Counted from the first letter of the stretch, positions 18,322-27,370 are shown. The stretch is 64,000 bases of DNA from Rhabdothermincola salaria (GCF_021246445.1 NZ_JAJQXW010000001.1:1754168-1818167), one strand, 5' to 3'. The notes: generated by a model not told the origin, from the letters alone. Translations and numbers: made by a program.

Positions 18322-18327
18322 TATCGT
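18322..18327 (+). promoter_or_regulatory. -10 element TATCGT with short leader
   Basis: TATCGT sits 31 nt before the P450 GTG, giving a leader of about 25 nt that includes a CGAGAGGG ribosome site. This contrasts with the leaderless genes nearby. Confidence 0.45.
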
Positions 18328-18358
18328 CTGGTCACTGAACCGACGAGAGGGCGATGAC

Positions 18359-19600
18359 GTGGCGCTGGTGCCGACGACGCTGGACGAGATCGACTACTGG
18401 GACCTCGACATGTTCGTCGACGGCGACCCCCACGCCGCGTGGGCCGTCCAGCGGCGAGAAGCCCCGGTGTGGTGGCACGACCGACCCGGTGGTGAACCGT
18501 TCTGGTCGGTCAGCCGCTACGACGACGCCAAGGTCGTCCACTCGCAGCCGACCCTGTTCAGCTCGCAGGCCGCCGGGATCGTCGTCCGCGACAGCCACCT
18601 GATGGAGAACCCGCGGGTGGGGGCCGGGATCAACCCCATGATCCACACCGATCCGCCCCGCCACGCCCCGTTGCGCAAGATCATCGCCCACAACTTCACG
18701 CCGCGCTCCATCGGCGAGCTGGAGGCCCAGATCCGCTCCTACGCGATCGAGTGCCTCGACGAGGCCGCCGAGAAGCGCGACGTCGACTTCGTCGTCGACA
18801 TCGCCCACCGGATCCCGGCCGCCATCGGGCTGTCGCTCATGGGCGTCCCTCGCGAGGACTGGGACCGGCTGGCCGAGCTCGAGCACCGCACCGTGACGCG
18901 CACCGACCCCGAGTTCGCCGGCGGCGGTGACCCCTACGAAGCGGCCAACGCCGCCAGCATGGAGCTCGGCCTCTACTTCTACGAGCTGCTCACCGCCCGG
19001 GCCGAGGATCCGGGCGACGACCTGCTCAGCCAGTTCCTGCGGGGCCGCATCGACGGCGACGAGCTCCCGGTGGCCCAGGTCGTCTCCGAAGCCGTGCTGT
19101 TGCTGGCCGGCGGGCTCGACACCACCCGGGCGGCAGCCTCGGCGGGGGCCATGCTGCCCCTGCTGCAGCACCCCGACCAGCTCTCGGCCCTGCGCGACGA
19201 CCCCGGTCTGCTCCCCGTCGCCATCGAGGAGTTCGTGCGCTGGTCGAGCCCGATCACCTCCGAGGCCCGCACCCTGACCGCCGACACCCAGCTCGGTGGC
19301 CACCAGCTCCGGGAGGGCGAGCGGGTGGTGGTGTGGTCGCCGTCGTGCAACCGCGACGAGGACGTGTTCGACGACTCCTTCCGCTACGACGTCCGGCGCC
19401 AGCCCAACCGCCACCTGGCCTTCGCCCACGGTGAGCACTTCTGCCTGGGCGCCCACCTGGCCCGCCTCACGCTCAAGGTGGAGTTCGAGGAGCTCCTCTC
19501 GCGCTTCTCGGCCTTCGAGCAGACCGGCGACGCGGTGCGGGTGCGCTCCAACTTCGTGGGCGGCCTCAAGCACCTCCCGCTCCACCTCACCCCTCGCTGA
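18359..19600 (+). CDS. cytochrome P450
   Basis: 413 residues, typical for soluble bacterial P450s. I-helix LLAGGLDTT (248-256), K-helix EEFVR (290-294), and heme loop FAHGEHFCLGAHLAR with Cys362 as the iron ligand. It would hydroxylate a small lipophilic substrate using electrons from a ferredoxin; no ferredoxin or reductase gene is adjacent. The phrase HTDPPRHAPLRKII (96-109) is the usual C-helix region. Its nearness to crotonases and an F420-type oxidoreductase would suit lipid or steroid catabolism, but that is inference. Start GTG with GAGAGGG upstream. Confidence 0.93.
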   Translation: MALVPTTLDEIDYWDLDMFVDGDPHAAWAVQRREAPVWWHDRPGGEPFWSVSRYDDAKVVHSQPTLFSSQAAGIVVRDSHLMENPRVGAGINPMIHTDPPRHAPLRKIIAHNFTPRSIGELEAQIRSYAIECLDEAAEKRDVDFVVDIAHRIPAAIGLSLMGVPREDWDRLAELEHRTVTRTDPEFAGGGDPYEAANAASMELGLYFYELLTARAEDPGDDLLSQFLRGRIDGDELPVAQVVSEAVLLLAGGLDTTRAAASAGAMLPLLQHPDQLSALRDDPGLLPVAIEEFVRWSSPITSEARTLTADTQLGGHQLREGERVVVWSPSCNRDEDVFDDSFRYDVRRQPNRHLAFAHGEHFCLGAHLARLTLKVEFEELLSRFSAFEQTGDAVRVRSNFVGGLKHLPLHLTPR

Positions 19601-19615
19601 GCTCAAAAGATCGAC

Positions 19616-19628
19616 GGGGCAACGCCCC
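19616..19628. terminator. possible terminator hairpin
   Basis: GGGGC, AAC, GCCCC forms a 5-bp stem with a 3-nt loop between the convergent P450 and LLM genes. No T-tract follows. Confidence 0.3.
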
Positions 19629-19664
19629 TGAAGCGACTCGCGGCTCGGCCGGGACGAGTGACCG

Positions 19665-20519
19665 CTATCGCCTCAGCTCGAGTCGCTCGGCCAGCTGCTC
19701 CATCGCCCGGCGCTTGGCGTCGAGCGTGGCCGCCGCCGGGTCCCCAGGGATCCACGGCATCACCATGGTGGAGGTGACACCGATCTCGGCCAGACGATCG
19801 TGGAGCGCCGCCGTCGGCTGGGCGTTGGGGATGACGAAGACCTCGAACTGGGATCGGCGGTCGTCCGCGTCGCGGCGCAGGTCACCGAGACGGGCCACGA
19901 GAGCCTCGATCTCGTCGAGCCCGTAGTTCATGCCGAGCCAGCCGTCGTGGCGAACGGCTCGCCGCAGTGCCGCCTCGCTGCGGCCTCCGACCCAGATCGG
20001 TGGCGCGTCCTCCGGTACCGGGAACATGCCGACCCTCGGGAGGTCGAAGAACTCGCCGTGGTGCTCCGCCCACCCGTCGTCCCAGAGGTCGGCGATGATC
20101 CCGAGCATCTCGTCCATCCGCCGGCCACGTGTTCTCGGATCGACACCGAACAGCTCGATCTCTTCCGCGAGCCAACCGGCGCCGATGCCGAAGCGGAGAC
20201 GTCCGGGAAAGAGCCCCGCCAGGGTGCCGACCTGCTTGGCGACGCTGAGGGGATCGCGCATCGAGAGGACGTAGACGTAGCTCATGAACCGGAGGCGTTC
20301 GGTGACGGCGGCCATGGCTGCCATGGCGGTGAACGAGTCGGGGAAGTCCGACCGGGCGGTCAACGGGTTCTCGCCGGACGGGTGGACCGATGCGAACGTC
20401 TCGGGGACGGCCACGTGGTCGGCCAGGCCGATGCCCTCGTAGCCGTATTCCTCGGCCATACGGGCGATGGGCAGGAGCTGGTCGAGCGGTTCGAACATCA
20501 CGGGCATCCAGCAGCGCAT
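19665..20519 (-). CDS. LLM-class F420-dependent oxidoreductase
   Basis: 284 residues of the luciferase-like monooxygenase fold: YEGIGLADHVAVPET (27-41), then RLRFGIGAGWLAEEIELFG near 110 with its conserved GxGxGW, and PPIWVGGRSEAALRRA (about 173-188). This layout is that of the TIGR03619-like subgroup, which uses reduced F420 or FMN. The substrate is unknown. It is divergent from the crotonase at 20829, and the 84-bp repeat array fills the space between their starts. Confidence 0.88.
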   Translation of the reverse strand: MRCWMPVMFEPLDQLLPIARMAEEYGYEGIGLADHVAVPETFASVHPSGENPLTARSDFPDSFTAMAAMAAVTERLRFMSYVYVLSMRDPLSVAKQVGTLAGLFPGRLRFGIGAGWLAEEIELFGVDPRTRGRRMDEMLGIIADLWDDGWAEHHGEFFDLPRVGMFPVPEDAPPIWVGGRSEAALRRAVRHDGWLGMNYGLDEIEALVARLGDLRRDADDRRSQFEVFVIPNAQPTAALHDRLAEIGVTSTMVMPWIPGDPAAATLDAKRRAMEQLAERLELRR

Positions 20520-20534
20520 CGAGCGGACCTTAAC

Positions 20535-20800
20535 TGCCGAGCCCCGTGACAGCGGCCGCCGCGCAGCAAGGCCCGCTCAGACAGCCCGAACGGTCGGCGC
20601 AGCCGGCGAGGCGAGGCTTGCCGAGCCCCGTGACAGCGGCCGCCGCGCAGCAAGGCCCGCTCAGACAGCCCGAACGGTCGGCGCAGCCGGCGAGGCGAGG
20701 CTTGCCGAGCCCCGTGACGTGACAGCGGCCGCCGCGCAGCAAGGCCCGCTCAGACAGCCCGAACGGTCGGCGCAGCCGGCGAGGCGAGGCTTGCCGAGCC
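20535..20800. repeat. tandem array, three 84-bp units
   Basis: Units begin at 20535, 20619 and 20703, each opening TGCCGAGCCCCGTGAC; a partial fourth begins at 20792. Units 1 and 2 are identical; unit 3 differs only by a 5-bp GTGAC duplication (89 bp). Identity this high means recent expansion. On the minus strand each unit contains TCGGCAAGCCTC, a 12-mer also at the core of the dispersed repeats at 34-35.4 kb. The array fills most of the 309-nt gap between divergent LLM and crotonase genes. Confidence 0.95.
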
Positions 20801-20814
20801 GAGCACAAACAACA

Positions 20815-20820
20815 CAGACT
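20815..20820 (+). promoter_or_regulatory. -10-like CAGACT, leaderless start
   Basis: CAGACT is followed by 8 nt and the crotonase ATG at 20829. The same hexamer occurs at the same place before the genes starting at 27246 and 44370. Confidence 0.45.
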
Positions 20821-20828
20821 CGGTCTCC

Positions 20829-21539
20829 ATGAGCGACTCCGTGACCTACGCCCTCGACGGTGCCGTCGCCGTCATCACCCTCGACGACGGCAAGGCCAAC
20901 GCCCTCGGCCACGAGGCCATCGCCGCGGTCCACGACGGTCTGAGCCGGGCGCGCGAGGACGCGTCGGCGGTCGCCATCATCGGCCGTCCCGGCAAGTTCT
21001 CGGCGGGGTTCGACCTGAGCGTCATGACCTCGGGCACCGACAACGCCCGGGAGCTGCTGCGCGTGGGCGCCGAGCTGGCCATCGAGATCCACGAGTTCCC
21101 CATGCCGGTCGTGCTCGGCGTCACCGGCCACGCGCTGGCCATGGGCGCCATCCTCCTGCTGGCCGCCGACACCCGCATCGGTGGCGACGGCCCGGCCAAG
21201 ATCGGCCTGAACGAGGTCGCCATCGGCATGCCGGTGCCGCGCTTCGCCGTCGAGCTGGCCCGCCATCGCCTGGTGCCGGCCGCCTTCATCCCGGCCATCA
21301 ACCACGCCCGGATCTACGACCCCGAGGGCGCCCACGGCGTCGGGTACCTCGATCAGGTCGTCCCCGCCGACGACGTGCCAGCCGCCGCCGTGGCCCACGC
21401 CGCCCATCTGGGCGAGACGCTGCGCCGCGGGGCCTTCGTGGCCACCCGGGCCAACTGCCGGGGCCAGATCACCGAGCAGCTCCGGCACGACCTCGCGGCC
21501 GATCTGACCGAGTTCGTGGTGGAGCTCCCCGCCAGCTGA
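20829..21539 (+). CDS. crotonase/enoyl-CoA hydratase family protein
   Basis: 236 residues, somewhat short for the family. Oxyanion-hole elements are FSAGFDLSVM (about 57-66) and GHALAMGAILLLAADTRIG. Neither usual catalytic glutamate is clear: the first position reads GAILL, though NEVAIGMPVP carries a Glu in the second. It may be an isomerase-like or weakly active member rather than a true hydratase. No close partner gene; the histidine kinase starts 102 nt downstream. Confidence 0.87.
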   Translation: MSDSVTYALDGAVAVITLDDGKANALGHEAIAAVHDGLSRAREDASAVAIIGRPGKFSAGFDLSVMTSGTDNARELLRVGAELAIEIHEFPMPVVLGVTGHALAMGAILLLAADTRIGGDGPAKIGLNEVAIGMPVPRFAVELARHRLVPAAFIPAINHARIYDPEGAHGVGYLDQVVPADDVPAAAVAHAAHLGETLRRGAFVATRANCRGQITEQLRHDLAADLTEFVVELPAS

Positions 21540-21641
21540 TCCGGGCGGCGCCCGGCGCCGCCCCCGGTCGCCCTCGCGCTTTTCGCTCCTGTCCGCGGCC
21601 CGTCGTGCCGATGGAACTGGGTACGACGAACGCGAGACGAG

Positions 21642-23615
21642 GTGGGACGAGTGAGGAGCGTCGACGAGGACGCTCGCGGACGCGAGAGGGCGGTGCCGGC
21701 GCCGGGCGTGCTGGAGGACCTGGTGGCGGCCGGGCCCATGGTGATGCTGACGGCCGTGCTCGGCCCGGACACCGAGCGAGGCTCGGCACTGTCGCTCGAC
21801 TACGTGAGCCCCAACTGCAGTCGGGTGCTGGGGTACCCCGCGTCGTCGATCACGGGCTCCCCCGAGGCGTTCGCGGCTCGCGTCCACCCCGACGACGAGG
21901 CCACGCTGCTGCGGGCGGCCGCCGAGGCCGTCGGCGCACCGGGCCGGCGGGTCCCCCTCGAGCTCCGGCTGCGCCACCTCGACGGCTCGTGGCGGTGGAT
22001 GGAAGGCATGCTGCGAGGTCATGCCACCGACCGTTCACGGGTCCTCGGCTACGCGGTGGACGGCACCGCCCGCCACCAGGCCGAGACCGCCCAGCGCCGC
22101 AGCGAGTCACGCCTGGCGGCCTTCGTCGACAACAGTGCGGCGATCATCAGCCTGAAGGACCCGTTCGGTCGCTACCAGTTCGTGAACCGGGCCTTCGCCG
22201 ATCTGGTGGGCGCGCCCGCCGATCGGGTGGTGGGCACCGACGACTTCGACCACTGGCCGGAGGCCGCCGCCGCCGTCCGGGGCCACGACCAGCAGGTCCT
22301 GGTGGGACGCAACGAGCTGCAGTTCGAAGAGGTGCTCCCGCTCCCCGACGGGCCCCACACGTTCCTCGCCCAGAAGTTCCCCCTGCTCGACGACGACGGG
22401 GTCCCCACCGCGATCGGCACGGTCGCCACCGACATCACCGAGCTGACCACCGTGCTCGACACGCTGGCCGCTCGGGAACGGGTCCTCTCCACCGTCATCG
22501 GGGCGTCTCCCGACGTGATCACCATCCTCGAGGAGGACGGCGTGATCCGCACGACGAGCATCGCCTTCGAGCGGATCTTCGGCCATCCGACCCGGGCGCT
22601 GGTCGACCGGTGCCTCTTCGACGTGGTCCACCCCGACGACGTCGCCGCCGTCCGCCAGGGCTTCGCGCGCCTCGCCACCGACGCCGACCACCGCACCACG
22701 CTGCGCTTCCGGGCCCGGCGGGCCGACCACCAGTGGGTCACCATCGAGTCGCACGCCCAGCTCATGGTCGACCAGCACGACCAACACGACGGCGTGGTGA
22801 TGGTGAGCCGCGACATCTCTGATCAGATCGCGCTGGAGGCGGCCCTGCGCGAAGCCAAGGAGCACGCCGAACGAGCCAGCAAGGCCAAGAGCGAGTTCCT
22901 GTCGCGCATCAGCCACGAGCTGCGCACCCCGCTCAACGCCATGCTCGGGTTCGCGCAGCTGCTCGAGGTCGAGGAGCTGGCCGAGCCCGCTCCGGAGTTC
23001 GTGGCCCAGATCCTGCGGGCGGGCGACCACCTCCTCAGCCTCATCAACGACCTGCTCGACATCGGACGGATCGAGACCGAGCACCTGAACCTCCACCTCG
23101 AACCGATCGACGCCACCCGCGCCCTCGCCGAGGTGGCCGAGCTGGCCGGTCCCCTGGCTGCCCGTTCGTCGGTGACGCTGGCCGCGGCCCGGCCGGGAAC
23201 GCAGGCCGTGGCGGTCCTCGCCGATCGCCAGCGCCTCCTGCAGGTCCTGTTGAACCTCACGTCGAACGCCATCAAGTACAACCACCCCGGGGGGCGGGTC
23301 GACCTCGAAGCCATCCGTACCGACGACGGGCGAGTCCAGCTCACGGTCGCCGACACGGGGCGCGGGCTCGAACCCGAGCAGGTGGACCGGCTCTTCGTGC
23401 CGTTCGACCGGTTGGGGTTGGAGCACACCGGCATCGAGGGGTCGGGCGTGGGCCTGGCCCTGTCGCGCGGCCTGACCGAGAAGATGGGCGGGACCCTGGG
23501 CGTCCGGTCGGCGCCCGGCGTGGGCTCCACCTTCTGGGTCGACCTCCCCCTCGCCGGCGCCGATCCCTCCACCGCCCTGCCCTCTGCCCCTCTCTCCCCC
23601 GGAGACCATCGATGA
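21642..23615 (+). CDS. PAS-domain sensor histidine kinase
   Basis: 657 residues with no membrane segment, so a cytoplasmic sensor. Three PAS domains can be traced: about 45-145 (HPDDEAT, HLDGSWRWMEG), 155-270, and 280-395 (HPDDVAA). The kinase core has H-box SRISHELRTPLNAM with His425, N-box NLTSNAIKYN, G1 DTGRGL and G2 GSGVGLAL. What it senses is unknown. Its stop overlaps the start of a REC-EAL protein as ATGA, so the pair is almost surely a cognate two-component system feeding c-di-GMP breakdown. Start is GTG at 21642; a GTG at 21651 is an alternative. Confidence 0.92.
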   Translation: MGRVRSVDEDARGRERAVPAPGVLEDLVAAGPMVMLTAVLGPDTERGSALSLDYVSPNCSRVLGYPASSITGSPEAFAARVHPDDEATLLRAAAEAVGAPGRRVPLELRLRHLDGSWRWMEGMLRGHATDRSRVLGYAVDGTARHQAETAQRRSESRLAAFVDNSAAIISLKDPFGRYQFVNRAFADLVGAPADRVVGTDDFDHWPEAAAAVRGHDQQVLVGRNELQFEEVLPLPDGPHTFLAQKFPLLDDDGVPTAIGTVATDITELTTVLDTLAARERVLSTVIGASPDVITILEEDGVIRTTSIAFERIFGHPTRALVDRCLFDVVHPDDVAAVRQGFARLATDADHRTTLRFRARRADHQWVTIESHAQLMVDQHDQHDGVVMVSRDISDQIALEAALREAKEHAERASKAKSEFLSRISHELRTPLNAMLGFAQLLEVEELAEPAPEFVAQILRAGDHLLSLINDLLDIGRIETEHLNLHLEPIDATRALAEVAELAGPLAARSSVTLAAARPGTQAVAVLADRQRLLQVLLNLTSNAIKYNHPGGRVDLEAIRTDDGRVQLTVADTGRGLEPEQVDRLFVPFDRLGLEHTGIEGSGVGLALSRGLTEKMGGTLGVRSAPGVGSTFWVDLPLAGADPSTALPSAPLSPGDHR

Positions 23616-24910
23616 CCATCTCGCCCGGCCCGGGTCCGGTCGCCCCCGACGCCACCGCCACGACCAACGCCCGCATCCTCATCGTCGACGACGAGGAGAC
23701 CAACCTGCTCGTGCTGCGCACGATGCTCGAGCGCGCCGGCTACACCAACATCCTCACGCTGAGCGAGTCGTCGTCGGCCGTCGAGCGCTTCGTCGCGTTC
23801 GAACCCGACCTGGTCCTGTTGGACCTGCACATGCCTCCCCCCGACGGGTTCGAGATCATGGCCCAGCTGGAGCCCCTGATCCCGGCCGGGAGCTACGTGC
23901 CGATCCTGGTGCTCACCGCGGACGTCACCGACTCCACCCGGGAGCGGGCCCTGGCCATGGGGGCCCGGGACTTCCTCACCAAGCCCTTCCGCTACAACGA
24001 GCTGCTCCTGCGCCTCAACAACCTCCTCGAGACGCGGGCCCTGCACTCGCGGCTCCACCGCGACAAGGCCATCCTCGAGGCCCGCATGCGCGAGCAGGAG
24101 GCCACCGAGCGGGCCAACGCCGAACGCCGGCGGACGGCCAGTCGTCGCATCGAAGCCGTGCTGGCCGCCGACCAGACCCCGGCCGCCCACGAGGGCGGCG
24201 TCCGCCTGACGATGGTCTACCAACCGATCATGGACCTGTTGACCGGCCAGGTGCTGGGGGCCGAGGCGCTGGCCCGCTTCGGCACCGAGCCCCAGCGCAG
24301 CCCCGCCCAGTGGTTCACCGAGGCGGCGGAGGTGGGCCTCGGCATCCAGCTGGAGCTGGCCGCCATCCGCCGGGCCGCGGAGGGCTTGTCGCTGTTGCCC
24401 CCCAACGCCTACCTGGCCGCCAACGCGTCGGCCGAGACGTTGCGGTCCCCTGCCCTGCTCGACCTCGTGGCCACGCTGCCCGGGCGCCGCCTGGTCCTGG
24501 AGCTCACCGAGCACGAACGGTCGGTCGACCACTCGACCCTCGTCGCCCCGGTCGAGAGGCTGCGCCGCCTCGGCGTGCGTCTGGCCGTCGACGACGCCGG
24601 GGCCGGGTTCGCCAGCCTGCAGCAGATCCTCGTGCTGAACCCCGACATCATCAAGCTGGACCGCTCCTTCATCGAAGGGGTCGCCGACGACCCGGTCCGA
24701 CGGGCGCTCACCACCGCGCTGCTCTCCTTCACCGAGCAGATCGGCGCAGTGCTGGTGGCCGAGGGCATCGCCACCCCCCAGGAGCTGCTGGCCATGCGCG
24801 AGCTCGGGTTGCGCCACGGCCAGGGCCGCTTCCTCGGCGAACCGCAGGCGCTGCCCTTCGACCCCGACCGCCTGGCCCACCTCGGCGAAGGTTCCGGCAG
24901 CCCGGGCTGA
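23612..24910 (+). CDS. response regulator with EAL (c-di-GMP phosphodiesterase) output
   Basis: 432 residues. Receiver domain 20-140: acidic pair Asp26-Asp27, phosphoacceptor Asp71 (VLLDLHMP), Lys124 (LTKPF). A coiled linker (145-180) leads to an EAL domain: GAEALARF (Glu218), LELTEHE, VDDAGAGFASLQQ in place of the usual DDFGTG, IIKLDRSFI, VAEGI and GQGRF. The metal and base residues all seem present, so it may hydrolyse c-di-GMP when phosphorylated; the DDAGAG change is worth noting. It is translated in coupling with the kinase upstream. Confidence 0.92.
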   Translation: MTISPGPGPVAPDATATTNARILIVDDEETNLLVLRTMLERAGYTNILTLSESSSAVERFVAFEPDLVLLDLHMPPPDGFEIMAQLEPLIPAGSYVPILVLTADVTDSTRERALAMGARDFLTKPFRYNELLLRLNNLLETRALHSRLHRDKAILEARMREQEATERANAERRRTASRRIEAVLAADQTPAAHEGGVRLTMVYQPIMDLLTGQVLGAEALARFGTEPQRSPAQWFTEAAEVGLGIQLELAAIRRAAEGLSLLPPNAYLAANASAETLRSPALLDLVATLPGRRLVLELTEHERSVDHSTLVAPVERLRRLGVRLAVDDAGAGFASLQQILVLNPDIIKLDRSFIEGVADDPVRRALTTALLSFTEQIGAVLVAEGIATPQELLAMRELGLRHGQGRFLGEPQALPFDPDRLAHLGEGSGSPG

Positions 24911-24963
24911 ACCGGTGACCTGTCGACGGGCCCCGACGGGGCCGCGTCCCGGTCGAGGCCCCG

Positions 24964-25758
24964 TCAGAAGACCGCCGCCTGGTCCCCCGGGCCGGCACCG
25001 GCGACCACCACGAAACGGGGCGAGGTGGCGATCAACTCGGCGGCCACCGGCCCCACCGGCGACCCGGCGGAGGGCACCCCCCGGCCCACCATGACCACGG
25101 CGTCGGGTCGTCGTCCGGCCACCGCCACCATGGTCGCGGCCGGCCGGTCGGAGGCCAGGACCTCCAACGACGCGCCCGGCACCTCGGCCACCAGGGCGTC
25201 GAAGCGCTGCTGGACCTGGGCCATGGTGTCGTGATCGGTGGTCGAGACGACCGACACCACCCGCACGTCGACCCGGAGCCCCTGGCCCCATCGGGCGGCC
25301 AGGGCCAAGGCGTCCGCCGACGCCGCGCCGTCGTCGAGAACGAGGACCTCGACCATGTTGAGGCCGCGGCTCACGTCGGCCTCGGGGCCGATCACCAGCA
25401 CCGGGGCGTCGATCTCGGTGAACACCTGCCGGGGAGGCGGGATCGACCGGCGCCGGCGGAGGAGGCCCGACTTCCGATAGCGGGACGCCACGCACAGGAT
25501 CGGGTGCGCCCGATGGCGGGCGGCCTCGACGAGGGCGTCGCCCACCCCGACATCGAGGTCGACCCAGAAGTCGACGTCGGCGCCGCTCATCGAGATGGCC
25601 TGCGACTTGAGCACCAGGCGCGACTCTTCGTCCGCCGCGGGCGTGGTGTTGACCACGACGATCTTGGCCCGGCACCGCCAGGCCAGGTCTGCCGCCGGAG
25701 CCAACGCCGCTCGCAGCTCCAGGCTGCTGTCGAACGGAACGATGACGTTGTCGTACAT
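24964..25758 (-). CDS. tandem universal stress protein (UspA-like)
   Basis: 264 residues with two Usp folds. First starts MYDNVIVPFDSS, second near VEVLVLDDGAASA (about 140). The ATP-binding Gx2Gx9G motif is not clean: GRGVPSAGSPVGPVAAE near the end is the closest. Such proteins respond to stress or growth arrest and may bind ATP. The start is ATG 25758. A run of twelve G lies 32 nt upstream in the likely promoter. Confidence 0.75.
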   Translation of the reverse strand: MYDNVIVPFDSSLELRAALAPAADLAWRCRAKIVVVNTTPAADEESRLVLKSQAISMSGADVDFWVDLDVGVGDALVEAARHRAHPILCVASRYRKSGLLRRRRSIPPPRQVFTEIDAPVLVIGPEADVSRGLNMVEVLVLDDGAASADALALAARWGQGLRVDVRVVSVVSTTDHDTMAQVQQRFDALVAEVPGASLEVLASDRPAATMVAVAGRRPDAVVMVGRGVPSAGSPVGPVAAELIATSPRFVVVAGAGPGDQAAVF

Positions 25759-25789
25759 GTGGGCCCCATCATGCCCCGGCCGCTCCGGC

Positions 25790-25801
25790 GGGGGGGGGGG
25801 G
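25790..25801. repeat. poly-G tract (12 G)
   Basis: Twelve consecutive G, from 25790 to 25801, between the divergent Usp gene and the coiled-coil gene. Relative to the Usp gene a CATGAT hexamer at 25773-25768 could be its -10, which would put the -35 inside this tract. Confidence 0.9.
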
Positions 25802-25959
25802 AAGGACCGCTCGCGCTCAGCGCGATGGGACGCCGACTGCTTCTGACGCCGTCGACGCGGTGGTCGAGCTCCCCGCCTCGTCGTGACCTTCGGCGGTGTC
25901 CACCCGGTGGTCGCCTCGGTACGGTGCTCCTGTCCGTGCGATGTCACGAGGAGACGACC

Positions 25960-26298
25960 ATGAGTGACCAGGACCTGGAAGCACGAGTCGCCGCGCTGGA
26001 AGAGCAGCTGCACGCGCTGCGATCCGAGCTGGTGGAAGGCCAGCTCGACGAGTGGAAGGCCCGCATCGACCAGTTGGAGGTGCAGGCCCACCTCGGCCAG
26101 ATGGACGCGAGGGGCGAGATCGAACCGCTCCTCGAGCAGATGCGCAACCGGCTGCTCGACGCCCGCCAGCAGCTGGATCGGGTGGGCGGCGCCGCCGGCG
26201 ACGCGGTGTCCACCGTGTCCGATGGGGTCAAGAGCGCGCTCGACGACCTGCGCAAGGCCCTCTCCGACGCCGCCGAGCGGATCACCCCCGGCCGCTGA
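25960..26298 (+). CDS. small coiled-coil protein, function unknown
   Basis: 112 residues, almost entirely helical and charged: the first 85 residues show heptad-like Leu/Ile spacing (ARVAALEEQLHALRSEL), and the last part (DDLRKALSDAAERI) is amphipathic. No signal or membrane segment. A good GAGGAG precedes the ATG, and TACGGT at 25920-25925 could be its -10. It could be a scaffold or DNA-associated protein, but no family is recognised. Confidence 0.8.
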   Translation: MSDQDLEARVAALEEQLHALRSELVEGQLDEWKARIDQLEVQAHLGQMDARGEIEPLLEQMRNRLLDARQQLDRVGGAAGDAVSTVSDGVKSALDDLRKALSDAAERITPGR

Positions 26299-26385
26299 CC
26301 CTCGCCGGCCGACGGATCGGCGCCCCGGCGCCCCGGGCCCTCCGAGACCGCCGCAGCCTCCTCGTGAGCCGAGGTGGGCCCGGTG

Positions 26386-27246
26386 TCAGCCGTGGGCGTC
26401 GAGCCAGGCCACCACCTCGGAGGTGATCTCGTCGCGGTTGATCTCGTTGAAGATCTCGTGGCGCGCCCCCTCGTGCACCGAGAGGGTGACGTCGGCCCCG
26501 GCGGCCCGGTAGCGGTCGGCGACCAGCTCGACGAGCGCACCCCCGAAGGCCAACGGGTCGTCGCGACCCGACACCACGAGGATGGGGAAGCCGTCGGGCA
26601 CCGCGTCGATCTCGGCCTGGTCGCCCAGCCGGGGTGCGGCCGCGACCATGGAGGCCGTCGACGGGCCGTCGAGACCGAAGCCACAGCGGTCGTCGGCGAG
26701 GTAGGCGTCGACCTCGGCGGTGTCGCGGCTGAGCCAGTCGTAGTCGGTGCGGGCCGGTTCGAACGGTGCGTTGAAGGCGGTGAGGTCGGCCGGCTGGTCG
26801 GGATCGAGCGCCCCGGCGATCTGGTCGACCGCGGTGGTGCCCGACAGCACCAGCGCCGCCAACCGGTCGGCGTGGTCGAGCACGTACTGCTGGGCGGCGA
26901 AGCTGCCCATCGAGTGCCCCAGCAGCACCACCGACAGCCCCGGGTGGCGACCGGCGGCGAAGGCGACGATCCGCCCGAGGTCGTCGACCAACCCGTCCCA
27001 GCCCCGTGCCCCGAGGTCGCCCAACGCCTCGGGGGCGCCGGCGGTGAGGCCGTGGCCGCGGTGGTCCGGGGCGTACACCGCCCAACCGGCCGCGGTGAGG
27101 GCACCGGCCAGGCGGGCGTAGCGCCCGGCGTGCTCGCCCATGCCGTGGGCCACCACCACCACGCCGCGGGCGTCGCCCGACGGAAGCCAGACGTGGACGA
27201 CGACCTCGCCGTCGGAGGAGGGGACGGTGACGGTGGACTCGACCAT
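26386..27246 (-). CDS. alpha/beta hydrolase, monoacylglycerol lipase-like
   Basis: 286 residues. Oxyanion region VVAHGMGEHAGRY (31-43), the phrase PDHRGHGLT (60-68) typical of monoglyceride lipases, nucleophile elbow GHSMG with Ser112, then GRDDPLAFGG (Asp) and GARHEIFNE (His). No signal peptide, so an intracellular esterase or lipase acting on glycerides or similar esters. CAGACT lies 7 nt before the ATG, suggesting a leaderless start. It is divergent from the second Usp gene. Confidence 0.9.
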   Translation of the reverse strand: MVESTVTVPSSDGEVVVHVWLPSGDARGVVVVAHGMGEHAGRYARLAGALTAAGWAVYAPDHRGHGLTAGAPEALGDLGARGWDGLVDDLGRIVAFAAGRHPGLSVVLLGHSMGSFAAQQYVLDHADRLAALVLSGTTAVDQIAGALDPDQPADLTAFNAPFEPARTDYDWLSRDTAEVDAYLADDRCGFGLDGPSTASMVAAAPRLGDQAEIDAVPDGFPILVVSGRDDPLAFGGALVELVADRYRAAGADVTLSVHEGARHEIFNEINRDEITSEVVAWLDAHG

Positions 27247-27253
27247 GGGTGCC

Positions 27254-27259
27254 AGTCTG
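27254..27259 (-). promoter_or_regulatory. -10-like CAGACT, leaderless start
   Basis: On the minus strand CAGACT is followed by 7 nt and the hydrolase ATG at 27246. Confidence 0.4.
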
Positions 27260-27370
27260 GCCGCACCGCCGCTCCTCGTGCCGGGCGCACCGGGCCGCTG
27301 GGGACCCATGGCCCTGGCCCGTCGGGGCCGCCGTCGGGCAGGATCGGGGCAGGCCACCGAGGAGTCCTCC

